From Panonychus citri (Eukaryota; Arthropoda; Arachnida; Trombidiformes; Tetranychidae): DNA of 64,000 nt. How positions within the stretch are numbered: position 1 is the first letter of the stretch; each line of letters begins with the position of its first letter. The stretch is from assembly GCF_014898815.1 (NCBI RefSeq), contig NW_026515545.1, positions 2,418,001 to 2,482,000 of the forward strand, read 5' to 3'. Made by a program: the position numbers and the translations under genes. Of the stretch, positions 38,601 to 51,013 are shown one piece after another. The notes under the pieces were generated by a model. That model was not told the DNA's origin. It saw only the letters and a program-made list of their open reading frames with translations, and did no database searches.

Positions 38601-41600
38601 ACCTGAAATACTGAACAGGTAAAGATCAATTATCATCATCTGAAGCTGATGAGGATGAAAAGTGTTTCCTTCATCATGTTTCCTTATTTATTTTCACCGA
38701 TAGTTAATCATCAAGTAGGAACTTTTTTTTTCTTCCTTTCTAAAAATAAAGATCATCATCATGACATTTATTGTATATTAGATTAGTTTGACCAATGGTC
38801 AAGAGGATGATCAATGAAGTGTCGTTGATGATATTCAGTTGTTTATCTGATTAACTTAATCTTCATCTTTTTCTTTGATTAAACATTAACAGGATTGAAA
38901 CTCGATGGTTTTTATCATGGTAATAAAATTGATTCTCATTGACACTCAACAGCTTGGAAACTTTTAGCTATTATCATTTTTTACCATGAAAATGTCACAT
39001 GAAAATCATGATAACTTTTCACTTTCAAATAATAATCAGAATTAGATGAATATAAAGATTATCTTTAACAGTAATAATATTAGTTTGGGAATCATCATCG
39101 ATTCTCATTTTTGGTTATTTTCCTATTCACTTCCGATTCTTGTCAAGTTTTCACCCTCATCATATTATCATCATGCTCATGAATCTATCGGAAGTTTACT
39201 GAATTTGAAATTACATATTTCAAGTTGATTTTAATCTAGTTTGACAGTCACAATCAAATTGATTGAGGCTCATGGTGTTTATATTTTAATCTCTAGATTA
39301 ATTCATAGGAATCAAATTATTCACCCTGATAATTGATAATCAGATGAATCGGATTCATTTATTATTGAACTGAATCAACAAAAATGTTCAGAAATTTTCA
39401 CAATCATTTTGATTGCTGGTTATTCACACCTACATGAATTTTTGTTTCATGGTGGTTGATATTTCAATCAGAATTATTATATTTTCTTGATTCACTTCAA
39501 ATCAATCAAATAAATTACTGATCTTTCCTAGAATTCAATTAATTCAATTACTTTTTGTGGCCATTTGAACATAATAATAATAGGTGACAATAGCTATTGA
39601 CGATAATCATTGAATCAGCAGCACAATTAAATTTAATTGTTGTGATAATCAGATGGAAGAGACTGACGATTAGTCTAATTGTTACCTCAATTTAAGTTGT
39701 TCAATATTTTGCTAATGGAAGTTGTAATTTTCTCATTGAAACTGTTGATTATAATCATTGATTACAATCAGGATACTTAAAGTTTATCCTGATATTTGTA
39801 AGATGATTAAAATTATAGCTGTTAATTAGTTGGTCTATTGAAAAACACAAAGGACAATCAACTGATATGTTAATTGGTAACGTTAAGTTTTCACTTAATT
39901 GTTTCATATCTCGGCAATTTGCAACAAAAAATTAAATGGTTGGTTTAATTTTGTTAATTTCCTGAGATTAATGTTTAATCTGAAACCAATTTCGTCTAAT
40001 AATGATAATGATTAAAGAGATTAACAACTTTTGAACCAATTTCCACTCACTTGAGACACCCCAAAACTTATTAATGAATTAAAATCCAATTTTAATCATA
40101 AGGTTGATGAAAGTTAATACCAAATTTGTTAACAATAACAATTAGCCAGCGATTTAATATCAGTAACAGTTAATCATTAATGGTTCCGGTAATTTCAAGT
40201 TTATGAAGATAATTAATTTAGTATAGAGACAAAGGTCAATTAAGTTGAGAAGTCATTAGTCTGGAAATTGAAAGTTGATCAATCAGAATTACCTTGATTG
40301 GTGTGTTGTTGGATTATTCAGTAATTCAGGTGTATAAAGGGAATTGGTTAAAACATCTCCTTTCTTATATCTCACAATAAGCGTGAAAGTGTTTGATAGT
40401 CAATGGAAAATCACTAAATATACATTTAGAAGGTTAAAAAACCGATTAACCTTTAAACAGCAATTTTCATTAATGATGATGATTGGAAAATGATTTTTGG
40501 AAAACAACAGCAACAATTTAACCAAAGTGAACATTTTCATCCCAACATATCGTGATAACTTTCACTTGGATCATTGGTAATGGGCAAAAATTACTAGATA
40601 ATCTTTGTATCAAATTATCAAAGGGAAGTAATTGTATATATACAAGTGTATCTTCATTAACGATTGTATCAGCTCAATTATATCAAATTAGATGAAATTC
40701 TGGTGAAATTGATGTAAAGGTGATTTAGTTCAGTCAACTTGAACTTATGGTAAAGAAAAAGTCATTAGCTTCTCGTGTGTAGATTCAACGTGATCCGTAA
40801 AGCTGATGTCAGCTTAATGTTCCTGGTTAATCCATTGTCATCAATGATAATATTGTATCAAAAGAATCATCTGATAGGAATAACATTTATGATTAATATT
40901 ATACAATAAAGAAAATGAATTTTTTTTTGATTATCCACTTACATATTTCAACACAAGGGACGTAACATTTTAGTTGAATTGGATTCTTTCCAATGATAAG
41001 ATTCACATGGAAATTGGTCATGTTGCTGATTGATTTTATATTTATACATTTCCATTCATTGTCAATTCAATGGAATCACTCATCATGTTTGATATGTTTT
41101 CTAGTCAAACCTAATCAACCGAACCACCTAAGGTTATTATTATTGACGATTGTATCATATGAGGTTTCCTTTTTGACCCTTTTTTTTTGGCAGCCATTTT
41201 GTTTACCAATAGAATATCAAAGATCAATGTTGGAATATTGAAAACGTTGAACTGAAAAGAGAAGAAGCAAAAGAAAAATAAGAAATAAAAATAAATATAA
41301 TCAATTGGGAATTAATATAACAAAGAAACAAATTAAAATCTTACCTTTGAGAATTTTGTTTTCCTTCAGAAATTGAGATGAACTTTGAGTAATTTAAAGA
41401 TGGAGGGAAAATCATTTTAACGCCAAATTCAAATATAGTTAATCGATTAAAACAATTAGTTGATAATGTAATTGATTGACGATCAACTATAATTACTAAT
41501 AGAAATACAATTCAATGACACTTTACCATTTAGATGTTGTCAAATATCAGCAAACAATTAAAACCAAAAAAAGAAAGACAATAATCTGTTAATATAGAAA

Positions 41601-42552
41601 TTAAAACAAGAGTCACAAAGAAAAGAGAAAAAGACAATTACCAAATGTAAAAAGAACACAATTATTATTACCAATGATTTTTTTAGTTATTGTCGATTAA
41701 TTAACCAACATGTAATTAAACAAATCGGCACAATAAAAAAATAATCAAACAAGCAAAAAGAATAAAAAAAAAATGATAAATCCAAAAGGGAAACACAAGG
41801 AAATCAAAATGGCGTCGACAATAAAATCACCAAACCAAAAGAAGACAATAAATTAAATATCACCAATATAATGTAGATGAATATAAATTTGAACAATTAA
41901 TTAGCAGAGTTGTTCGATTGTTCATCTGTAACAATTAATCATCAATCACAAAGGTAGAAATAAAGAAAAAGATGTTCAATTAATTACGTTAGTTAAATGT
42001 TGTTTCAGGTTTGGAACACAAGTAAACATGTGATTGGAAAATCATCTGCATCATCATTTCAGTTGAAAAGAATAAATTTTTTGTTCTTTTCTAATTTTCA
42101 TCTTTCTCTCTCTCTTAAAGTCTTTTTTTTCTCTTTTTTTTTCTTCCTGTGATTATCATTAGCTGATTGTCAATTTGTGTGAACAATTAACCACCAAAAG
42201 AACAGTTACCAGGCGAGATAACCAACAATTAGATTTGATTATTTATCTTTGTGGTTTTTTGGTTCCATTAAAGGAGGAAAACAGTTAATGTGATTGTTTG
42301 TTTATTCAATGGATTGGAAAATGTTTACCAGTTGAAAACCAATGGTTCCAATGAAATTTAATTGTCAAACAATTAATTACAATTTGTGGTCATTTTGTGG
42401 TCGTTTCAAGTTACTCTTGTGGTCAATCAGTTAATGGTCAATTTTACTGTTACCTTTGCTATTATTATCCATCATTAGCATCTTCATCATCTGAGTAGAT
42501 TAATTTTTGGTTAATCTTTGTTTTTTTTTGTTTTGATTTTTTCGCTTCTTTA
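32646..42552. other. About 10 kb gene-poor region
   Basis: AT-rich sequence full of short TTAATTGT, GATTAA and AACAATTA words, with CT runs at 33841-33868. Reading frames such as 35838-36071, 37858-38046, 39046-39228 and 40993-41241 lack domains, signal-peptide logic or plausible splice partners. A palindrome AAGCTGATGTCAGCTT is at 40800-40815. It could hold long-range control sequence, 5' noncoding exons of the synaptotagmin-like gene or noncoding RNA; none can be shown here. Confidence 0.5.
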
Positions 42553-44834
42553 ATGAGATTACCTATTGTTGTTAACGATTCCATGCCAATAGAAATGGGA
42601 CCCACAACGGATTATGATGAAATGGATTTTGTTTTAACAGAATATCAGAAGATATTTATCATCTTAATTGCTTCATTGTTATTCCTTCTTTCGGTTATAA
42701 TCACAATTTGTGTTGTCTCACCGATTTGCCTTTTCAATAGGCTTTTGTTTAATCGATGTAAAAAACCCTTGGGTGAGGTTAAAGGTAAACAAAGAGTGGT
42801 CATTGGTGAATCTAAACATTTCCAGCTCAAAGTTGTCCCCTTGTATGGATCTAATTGTGAAAAATCAGCTAATTATCATCATCCTGATACCCGATCTAAT
42901 CTTGATTTAGGTTCAAAAGAATCACTATTAACAGAATCGGCCAATGGTTCATATAAACAACATCAACATCCAACAGCAAATTATCATTATGTTAATAATC
43001 ATCATCAACAATCTGGTTACACTAATGGATCAGCAATTAAAGCTTCAAACGGTCTTCCGGTAACAATGTCACTTCCTCAACCAGGAGCACAATCAGTAAA
43101 CAAAAATTTGTCAACAGAATGTAAAGAAAACGTTCCTTGTGTTTCATTTGGTGTTTCATGTGAAAAAGTTGATGAATCGCTGGTTAAATTAATTCTAAAG
43201 GTAAATTCAGTTAACAATTGTAAACCTAAAGGTTATGGTTTGGATCCCGCTATTTATGTTACTATCGATGTAACCACAGTTACCGGTCTTCGAGCTAAAC
43301 GTCGATCAGCTTTGGCCAAGGTTTCAGCCTCGTTTCGAACCAATACTGCGAAAAGATCAGTTGAACCTGAATTCGGTGAATCATTTGCATCTCCTGAATT
43401 TCCTAAATCCATAATGAAAGATGGCCGCCTTAAGATCAAAGTGATGGACGATGAAAGATATGCCAACGATTGTTGCTTTGGTGAATTAACTATTCCATTG
43501 AAACAATTTGATCTCAACAGTCCAATGGTACTAACATCATATCAAATGAAACCACCGAAAGAGGTAAGAAGTTAATCAACTTAATTAACAATATTCTAAA
43601 CCATTTTAATTGTCACCCAAGGTAAACAAATTAGTTAGGAGATTCTTTTTGTTGTTGTTATTCATAATCCTACCTGCATCTTTGAGTTGATTGATTCAAT
43701 CAACTTGATTCTAAAATTATATTGACTAATTAATCTGACCTAAAAATGGAAACTTAATCTACCAAATTAATCGAGGTTTATTCTTGCGTCTCAACTCATT
43801 ACGATTATAATACCTTCGAGGATTAATTAACAATTAATCTTTCGCCAATTCTAGTTCCTTGTTTTTCTTCACTGTTATTGACAGACTTTAATCATAATTG
43901 TGACATTAAAGAAAACGGTTTTTCCTTTAAATATCGAAGGTCGAAAATGTTGAACAAAGTTCTAGTTCTGTTATAATAATATCATCAATAATAAGAAAAA
44001 CAAACACCGTTATAAATTTGATCTACTGAAACAGTTGATTAAATAGGAAAAAAAATAGTAAATTGTTTACGGATTAAATTGAGTTAAACTTTCTCTTTTT
44101 TTTCTTCTTTCTTTCTTATCCTTTCCATATCAAACCGGATTAAAACTAATCAATCTTGATTGATCTTAATTCTCACTGAATTTAGATAAAAGGTGACATT
44201 ACATTGGGACTATGTTATCTACCAACCGCTAGACGGGTAACGATTGTTGCTACTAAGGCCACACTTCCTGGTCAATCTCATAACACTAGTAAGTTACAAA
44301 TACCAAACAATTAAGTTAATTGACCATCATTACGATTGATATCTGATTCTAATTTGATTAATATTTTTTTTTCTTCTTTCTCTCTTATCCTATGGCCTTG
44401 ATTCCAATGACTGTTTCCTTTTGTTAAACCTTGAATTCATATCAACACCTTGCTCATCATTTCCATGATGATGATGATGATGTTAATCATGGATAGATTA
44501 TTATGTACGAGCTTTGATGTTTATCAAAGGTAAATTGATGAAGAAAAAGAAAACCTCAACAAACCTTAAACTAAACTGGACAGAGAAAGATGCTCTTACC
44601 TTTGACCTTGCCCAATGGAACCCGGAAGAAACTGCTTTTCTACTGGTTCTCTCATCATCCACCGATCCCATAGCTGCCTCCTTATCATCTCCCTCTTCCC
44701 CTGAAAGTCCAGAGATTCCAACGGGATCAAGGAAAGATCGACATCTTGGACACACTGTGATAGGTCAAGATGTTTGGCGAGAAATGAGACAACAACCAAG
44801 AAAATTGATCAATAAGGTTCTTAAATTAATGTAG
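42553..44834 (+). CDS. Synaptotagmin-like protein with two degenerate C2 domains
   Basis: Three exons, 42553-43563, 44186-44288 and 44497-44834, GT-AG, give 483 residues. Order: short acidic N-terminus, one membrane segment at about residues 33-56 (IFIILIASLLFLLSVIITI) with a downstream Cys/Arg/Lys stretch, a His/Asn/Ser-rich linker, then a C2A-like domain (LVKLILKVNSV to LTIPLKQFDLNSP) and a C2B-like domain (KGDITLGLCYLPTARRVTIVATKATLP, then YYVRALMFIKGKLMKKKKTSTN, then LGHTVIG and WREMRQQPRKL). The architecture matches synaptotagmins, membrane-trafficking proteins of vesicles. The Asp-rich loops that bind calcium are poorly kept: the usual SDPYV motif is LDPAIYV in C2A and NYYVRAL in C2B. 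A calcium-independent member (of the Syt12/Syt14/16 sort) is therefore likely. A polybasic KKKK is retained in C2B. Frame intact. Confidence 0.85.
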
Positions 44835-45599
44835 ATTATCAACATTAATCCATCAACAGTAAATCACCACTGACAAACTATTAATAATCCACAAGAAAAG
44901 ACAAACACATCACCATGGAAGAAAAACCAAGAAAAGGAGAAACTTTTCTCATTCCTAATTGACTGACCTGGAAAAAGATGTAACGGAAATGTGATATTAC
45001 AAGACGGAAGTTGGGCCAACATTTGTCAATATTTTCCCTTTATAACTTCCTCCTTTTATTTTATTGTTTTTTTTCTTATTCTTGTCAATTACTCTTAATT
45101 TTCATGATGATCTTAAGGTTTCTCATTTTGTCCAAATCAAAATCTAATGATGAAATCTACTAAATTATTTATTAACTATCATAATTAATATAAACTAATA
45201 TTTCATATTTATATAACTCTAAACAATTACATGAGAAGGGTAAACTATACTTATTGTTAAAATTAATCATTCAATGTACAATTTAAGTTGATCATCTTGT
45301 ACTAATCATGAACAATTAATGAATGATTATCAAACTCGGAAAGGAAATTCCAGTTGTAAAAGAAACATAATTTTGTAAATCTAAATCGATTAACTGATCA
45401 ACTTGAATTTAGTTCCTCGATTTTAAAATCTATTAATTGTATTATCTTTATTGTTAATAAGTGATCATCTTATTGTTCATAATACTTCAAATATCCAATT
45501 GATTCTTAAATCAATCTTAATCATCATCATCTTCACACACATACGGATAATTTCATGTAATGTTTTGTTTTGAATCTAAATTTTTGGAGAAAAAAACAA
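44835..45599. other. Convergent 3' flanks
   Basis: AT-rich 3' flank of the synaptotagmin-like gene (+) and of the duplicated secreted-protein gene (-). No gene recognised. Confidence 0.5.
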
Positions 45600-46578
45600 A
45601 ATAAAGACAATCTTAATCTGTGTTAATTTGATTGTACCATTTTAATTTTTGATGTTAACGTGAATTCTGTTGATTCATTGAATGTCGATTAGTTGTTACA
45701 ATTGATTAGTTTTTGAGATTATCGCACAATTGAAGGTCCAATAATCCACAAGCGTATTTGAATAAATTTCGATTATCCTTAAGATCGGTGATTACAGTTT
45801 TCCAGTCGACGTCCTTTGATCCTGATTCTGATTTACTTGATTCGAGATAATTAACTAAACCATCGACATCACCGGCGTAGATGAATTTCAAGATCTCTTG
45901 TTTATGGTCTAAAATGTAGGAGACTAAAGTTTCTCGATCAACGGAGGCCAATGAAGTTCCTGGTCCAGTGTTTCGAACAGCCCAAGCAGCTAGAGAGGGG
46001 ACTCCGTGTTCCTTTTCCTCAGTTTGTCCAGTGACCTTTTTTGCCAAGATCTTTGCGAAAACGGCAGTCCAGATAACTCCGGATGTTCCTGATTCTTCAG
46101 CGTTTTTCTTCAAGAAAAGAGTAGCACCAATGATGTTATTACTGTTGTAGTATTTGAGGAATTCTTCTCGGTGTTTTTCGGTGAATTTGTAGAAAGTACC
46201 GGCTTTGATTTTAGCGGCTTGAGAGTCTTCTTCAGGATCAGCAGCGGCCCAAAGTAACAAGGGAATGGGTTCGGTAACGGCACCACCTTCATCGGCTGTA
46301 AGATTAATAGACAAGTAACAATTAGTATAATTAGACTAATAGAATGATAGAATTGAGTAGAAACAATTTACCTGAGACAATGAGAGCTGGAAGAACGAGG
46401 ATTGAAGCGATAACGAGGAACTTGATCATTTTCGATAAATTCAGTTAATTATTGTTTTTCTAATTAATTTTAGATGAACAAAATTGATTATGATTTCTAT
46501 GTTAAGATTCATCTCTTTTTATACTAATTTTTAATCAATCCAATTTCATTTGATTGATTGTCATTACAATGAGATGTT
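45600..46578 (-). repeat. Left arm of ~1 kb inverted duplication
   Basis: Near-identical reverse complement of 47318-48290, including the whole gene, its intron, about 150 bp of upstream sequence and about 100 bp of 3' flank. More weakly similar patches continue towards the centre (for example ctcttgttct near 46740 against an inverted copy near 47232), so the original duplication may have been longer. Confidence 0.92.
45706..46429 (-). CDS. Secreted helical protein of unknown function, copy A
   Basis: Two exons, 46372-46429 and 45706-46295, GT-AG, give 215 residues. Signal peptide MIKFLVIASILVLPALIVS, with the mature part starting about ADEGGAVTEP. The mature chain is mostly predicted helix with alternating acidic and basic residues (KHREEFLKYYNSNN, RETLVSYILDHKQEILKF) and few Cys, near the C-terminus (YACGLLDLQLC). 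It forms a head-to-head pair with copy B at 47463-48186. The two mature proteins differ at only two positions that I can see: Gly/Ser in ADE(G/S)GAV and Ala/Ser in FIY(A/S)GD. No known domain recognised; salivary, gut or haemolymph roles are all possible. Frame intact. Confidence 0.85.
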
Positions 46579-47317
46579 ATAAAATTGTCATAATTTCATC
46601 GTCAGTGTCTGAATTTTCATTGTTTAGTTATCAAATTATCACATTTCCATTGATAATACTCATAAAATTTTGATTTTCTGGCATAATTTATCACTATTAC
46701 ACCTGAAGCAACGTTGATACCTTGTTCTCGTACACTCAGTGCTCTTGTTCTAACAATATATTAATACATTAATAACGAAATTTTAATTTTTTTGATATTT
46801 CACAAACTGTTGCATCAATTTCTCTGACTTTTGGTCGGACAATTACACTCACTAATTCACTCATTTTAAACGATTTAAATTTGGCAATTGCCAAATGCAA
46901 ATGTCTATGAGGTTCTCTTGAGGTTGAGCTCACGATCGTGAATGGAGGCAATAGATACTCCCAAGTCCCAAGGTGTCTATTAGCTAGTGTACATTCATTA
47001 ATGTCCACCTCGATCGTAATTAAATCAAGAATTAAATTCCTGCGACTCTTAATTGATTATTGAAAAAAAATTAATCATGTGTTTACTAATTGAAAAAAGA
47101 TTTGATGAAAATTTGAGACTGACGTTCATTCTCATTCTAATGACAATCAATCAAATAATTGATATCTTGAACAATTTACTCGTTTAATTTGATAACAACA
47201 TAAATTTACAATTTAACAACATATTTTCAGAACAAGAGTACTAAATGTACTGAGAGAGGTGATCAAATTTTCCATCAATGAAAATGTGTTGATTTGGTAT
47301 TTAGACAACTCACAAGA
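46579..47317. promoter_or_regulatory. Central spacer of the divergent gene pair
   Basis: Sequence between the high-identity arms, so it carries the distal promoters of both copies. It contains a 79-codon frame at 46769-47008 (-), with a Met at an internal MSELVSVIVRPK, that matches nothing I know and has no homologue in the other arm. Diverged traces of the inverted repeat continue into its edges. Confidence 0.5.
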
Positions 47318-48290
47318 TCTCATATTGTAATGACAATCAAATGATAAATTGGATTGATTAAAAATTAGTATAAAAAGAGATGAATCTTAACATAGAAATC
47401 ATAATCAATTTTGTTCATCTAAAATTAATTAGAAAAACAATAATTAACTGAATTTATCGAAAATGATCAAGTTCCTCGTTATCGCTTCAATCCTCGTTCT
47501 TCCAGCTCTCATTGTCTCAGGTAAAGTGTTTCTACTCAATTCTATCATTCTATTAGTCTAATTATACTAATTGTTGATTGTCTATTAATCTTACAGCCGA
47601 TGAAAGTGGTGCCGTTACCGAACCCATTCCCTTGTTACTTTGGGCCGCTGCTGATCCTGAAGAAGACTCTCAAGCCGCTAAAATCAAAGCCGGTACTTTC
47701 TACAAATTCACCGAAAAACACCGAGAAGAATTCCTCAAATACTACAACAGTAATAACATCATTGGTGCTACTCTTTTCTTGAAGAAAAACGCTGAAGAAT
47801 CAGGAACATCCGGAGTTATCTGGACTGCCGTTTTCGCAAAGATCTTGGCAAAAAAGGTCACTGGACAAACCGAGGAAAAGGAACACGGAGTCCCCTCTCT
47901 AGCTGCTTGGGCTGTTCGAAACACTGGACCAGGAACTTCATTGGCCTCTGTTGATCGAGAAACTTTAGTCTCCTACATTTTGGACCATAAACAAGAGATC
48001 TTGAAATTCATCTACTCCGGTGATGTCGATGGTTTAGTTAATTATCTCGAATCAAGTAAATCAGAATCAGGATCAAAGGACGTCGACTGGAAAACTGTAA
48101 TCACCGATCTTAAGGATAATCGAAATTTATTCAAATACGCTTGTGGATTATTGGACCTTCAATTGTGCGATAATCTCAAAAACTAATCAATTGTAACAAC
48201 TAATCGACATTCAATGAATCAACAGAATTCACGCTAACATCAAAAATTAAAATGGTACAATCAAATTAACACAGATTAAGATTGTTTTTA
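47318..48290 (+). repeat. Right arm of ~1 kb inverted duplication
   Basis: Inverted partner of 45600-46578. The outer edge is near 48290, where similarity ends after AACACAGATTAAGATTG. The inner edge is near 47318 (GATCTCATATTGTAATGACAATC). Confidence 0.92.
47463..48186 (+). CDS. Secreted helical protein of unknown function, copy B
   Basis: Exons 47463-47520 (58 bp) and 47597-48186 (590 bp) have exactly the lengths of copy A. The 215-residue product has the same signal peptide and mature chain as copy A apart from the Ser forms at the two variable positions. Upstream about 30 bp-150 bp sequence, including the ATAAAAAGAGATGAATC stretch that may hold the core promoter (TATAAAAAG at about 47371), is shared in inverted form with copy A, so both copies are probably expressed under similar control. 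Frame intact. Confidence 0.85.
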
Positions 48291-49340
48291 TTCAGAATAT
48301 ACTCCATATACAGCGTATTCATGTTTTAGATCACCAAGGAAACTTAAACTTAGGACCATAGGTCACATAATCTCAGATTATTATTATTATACAATTAGTT
48401 ACTCTGGTTAATTAACCAGAGCATCGGTTAAATAGACGATTTCAATATATGAGACTCAAAATTCAATGTAATCATTGACCTACTGAACTTTCAATTTAAC
48501 GGTGAACAAATGACTTCCGATTGATCTCGAAACTGTTGATTAATCAAAGAGGCATTGACTATTAATTAAATCGCAATAACGACAAACAACCTTTAACAGT
48601 CGCATAATTTAATGTCATTTGTTTGATCAGTAAATGGTTTAGTTTGATTGAAGACAATTAAACGTATTTCATTACATTAGAGTCGATAAAACAAAACTAC
48701 TGGTGAGTTAATTGTTACTCAAATTGTATCACCTTGCAACTTAAATTTTAATCATTACGATTTGGAAACCATTAAGATTATAAAAATCGATAACTATTGA
48801 GAAGAAAAAGAAAAATGTTAAATGATTAAGTACGGAAGTTAAATCAACGGCAACAATTAGACAAGTTTCACTTACCTTAATCAAGATTTTTCTGATGATC
48901 AGAATTAATATCACTAAATCAATCGGTAATTGGCCTAAACTTTGAACATTATCGTTAATACAAATACGATGATTACAAGAAATGGAAAACTAATATTCGG
49001 GTTTGATTAAATTGTGAATTAAAATGAAACGATGATAAAACAATTAAGTCTACCGATTAATATTTGATTGTAACTGATTAAACTGAGATTATTATTAACC
49101 AATTTCCAGGTCACAATTATCTCTCTATTGTAAAATTAAATGTCAATCGATAATTATGATCAAATGACAACTTTTTGATTGTTGACAATCAATTTGGACC
49201 CAATGAGAGGCTAAATTGCTCACCCTAATCTGATAAATATAAAAGGCGAAGCAAACAATTTAACAAATCAGTTGAATTGAGTGAATCAATCAAACAATCA
49301 AACAACACAATCAGCTGATTAAAGTTTTACGAAAAAAAAA
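48291..49340. other. Intergenic, AT-rich
   Basis: 3' flank of copy B and 5' flank of the second small-peptide gene. TATAAAAGG at about 49238 lies roughly 100 bp before the peptide start and is a plausible TATA box. No other gene. Confidence 0.5.
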
Positions 49341-49623
49341 ATGTTCTCTTCAAAATTAATCCCAATTGTTTTGTTAATCCTTTCAATCACATTTACCATT
49401 TGCTTGGCAGGTCGAAGGTATCGTGAAGGTTTAATCCTTGGCTATCTAATGGGATCCCGAAGTGACCATCATCACCAACACACTGTCCCATACCCGATTT
49501 AGTATGTTAATCAACCTTGACCAGTGTTTAATTGTGATTCTAATTGTTTAATTAATCATTTAATTTCTTCCCATCAACAGTTTACCTCACATGGGATACA
49601 GTTCATGCCATGGATATCACTAA
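49341..49623 (+). CDS. Small secreted peptide, RRYREGLILGYLMG family, copy 2
   Basis: Exons 49341-49501 and 49581-49623 (GT-AG) give 67 residues. Signal peptide MFSSKLIPIVLLILSITF to about LAG, then RRYREGLILGYLMG, identical over 14 residues to copy 1 at 32019-32645. A His/Gln-rich stretch (DHHHQHTVPYPI) follows, and exon 2 adds YLPHMGYSSCHGYH. Without splicing, the frame would stop at a TAG formed by the exon-intron boundary, so splicing is needed for the C-terminus. The C-terminal exons of the two copies have diverged (one Cys here, two there) but both are Gly, Tyr and Cys-containing. Function unknown. Confidence 0.78.
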
Positions 49624-51013
49624 TCTCTTTGGTGGATTAAGATAAACCAGGAGAACTGATTAAGAAGCCAAGATTTGATTGACTGGATTAACCATTGGAC
49701 AAAAATGAAAGGATTTAAATGGTCAAACAATCAACTAATTGTTGTTAAATTTAAAGTTACCATTCTCATTGCGATCAATTGAAATTGTGTAAGTTTTATA
49801 TATGATTAATTATTTATGTGAAATAAAAAAGCAAAAATTTTAAACAAACAATTTATTGGTTATAATTAAGATTCTTGTTAATAACTAATGGTAACAATTT
49901 AAGTTAATCAATCAATCAGAATTATTTTTTTTTCCAAAGGGTGTGATTACAATTAACTAGAGTTTAAGTTATTGTGTGTGAATTAAATTAAAGAGATTTT
50001 TTCATTTACTATCATGTCAATTAAATCAAGGGGATTCCTTGTTGGTTGATTAGCTGATTATGATTACTTTCAATGTAACAATTTAAGAGCTAATTTATCA
50101 TGTAAAGTTAATTTTTTACTTTCGTCAATAATTTTAATCATCCTGAAGTTTTTTTCATTGATTAACAGGTAATACAAATTGTAATTGAGTATCTATATAA
50201 TATAAGGATTAATTTTCTTTTGAAACAATTGATTGTTGATTGTGATTGTGATTGTGATTTAATCCAGTTGATTAAATTGTTAATCCATTTTGAGCATTTG
50301 ATGCTCTTGTTTCTCATTCTTATTGATTATCCATTGATTGATTAATTCACTTGTTCACTGAGTGAACTCAATCTAAAAAAACAAACATAATTGAATATAA
50401 TTGCGAGAGAGAAAGTCTTACAACTAATCAAATTAATTAGTTAATTGTAATTGAGAAAATATAATAATAAAAAACTAGAGGAAAAAAAAAGTTAAAGCGG
50501 CAAATTAATTATTCAATTTAAAAGGCTAATCAAAATATCATTTTCAAATTATGATGAAAAAGTTAATTATTGACTAATTGATTGGTATCAACAATTAATT
50601 ATTTATCTTAATTGGGTAGACGTCATAATCAGTGGATTAAATTGCAATTGACGTGAAATAATTTAATTTGTTTTCCTAAATTGTCTTCATCTCAATGAAT
50701 TAAATGATTATATTGATTGATAATTAATTTGTGTAACTAAATTATGTTTCTAATGAAGAGAAGAATCAGAAAAACAATTCTAATTAATTTGAACTCGATT
50801 AAATTAACTTAATCACTTTTAATTTCTATCAATGAAATTAATGTTATCTTTCCTTATTATTATTAGCAATTATTATCATTATCTCATAACGGTGTCTTAA
50901 TTGTTACTAATAGAAAACTGAATGAAATTAAATCAAGAATTGTGTTTGTGTGTGTTGATTAGGAAAACAAAAGGATGAAAGATAATTAGTTAATTAGTTA
51001 GTTGACTATTGGA
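49624..51013. other. Intergenic, AT-rich
   Basis: 3' flanks of the peptide gene (+) and activin-type gene (-), including an AATAAA at 49822. No coding features. Confidence 0.5.

Noticed and set aside
46769..47008. Annotating the spacer frame as a gene
   Set aside because: No family features, no signal peptide and no conserved partner; kept only as a low-interest observation.
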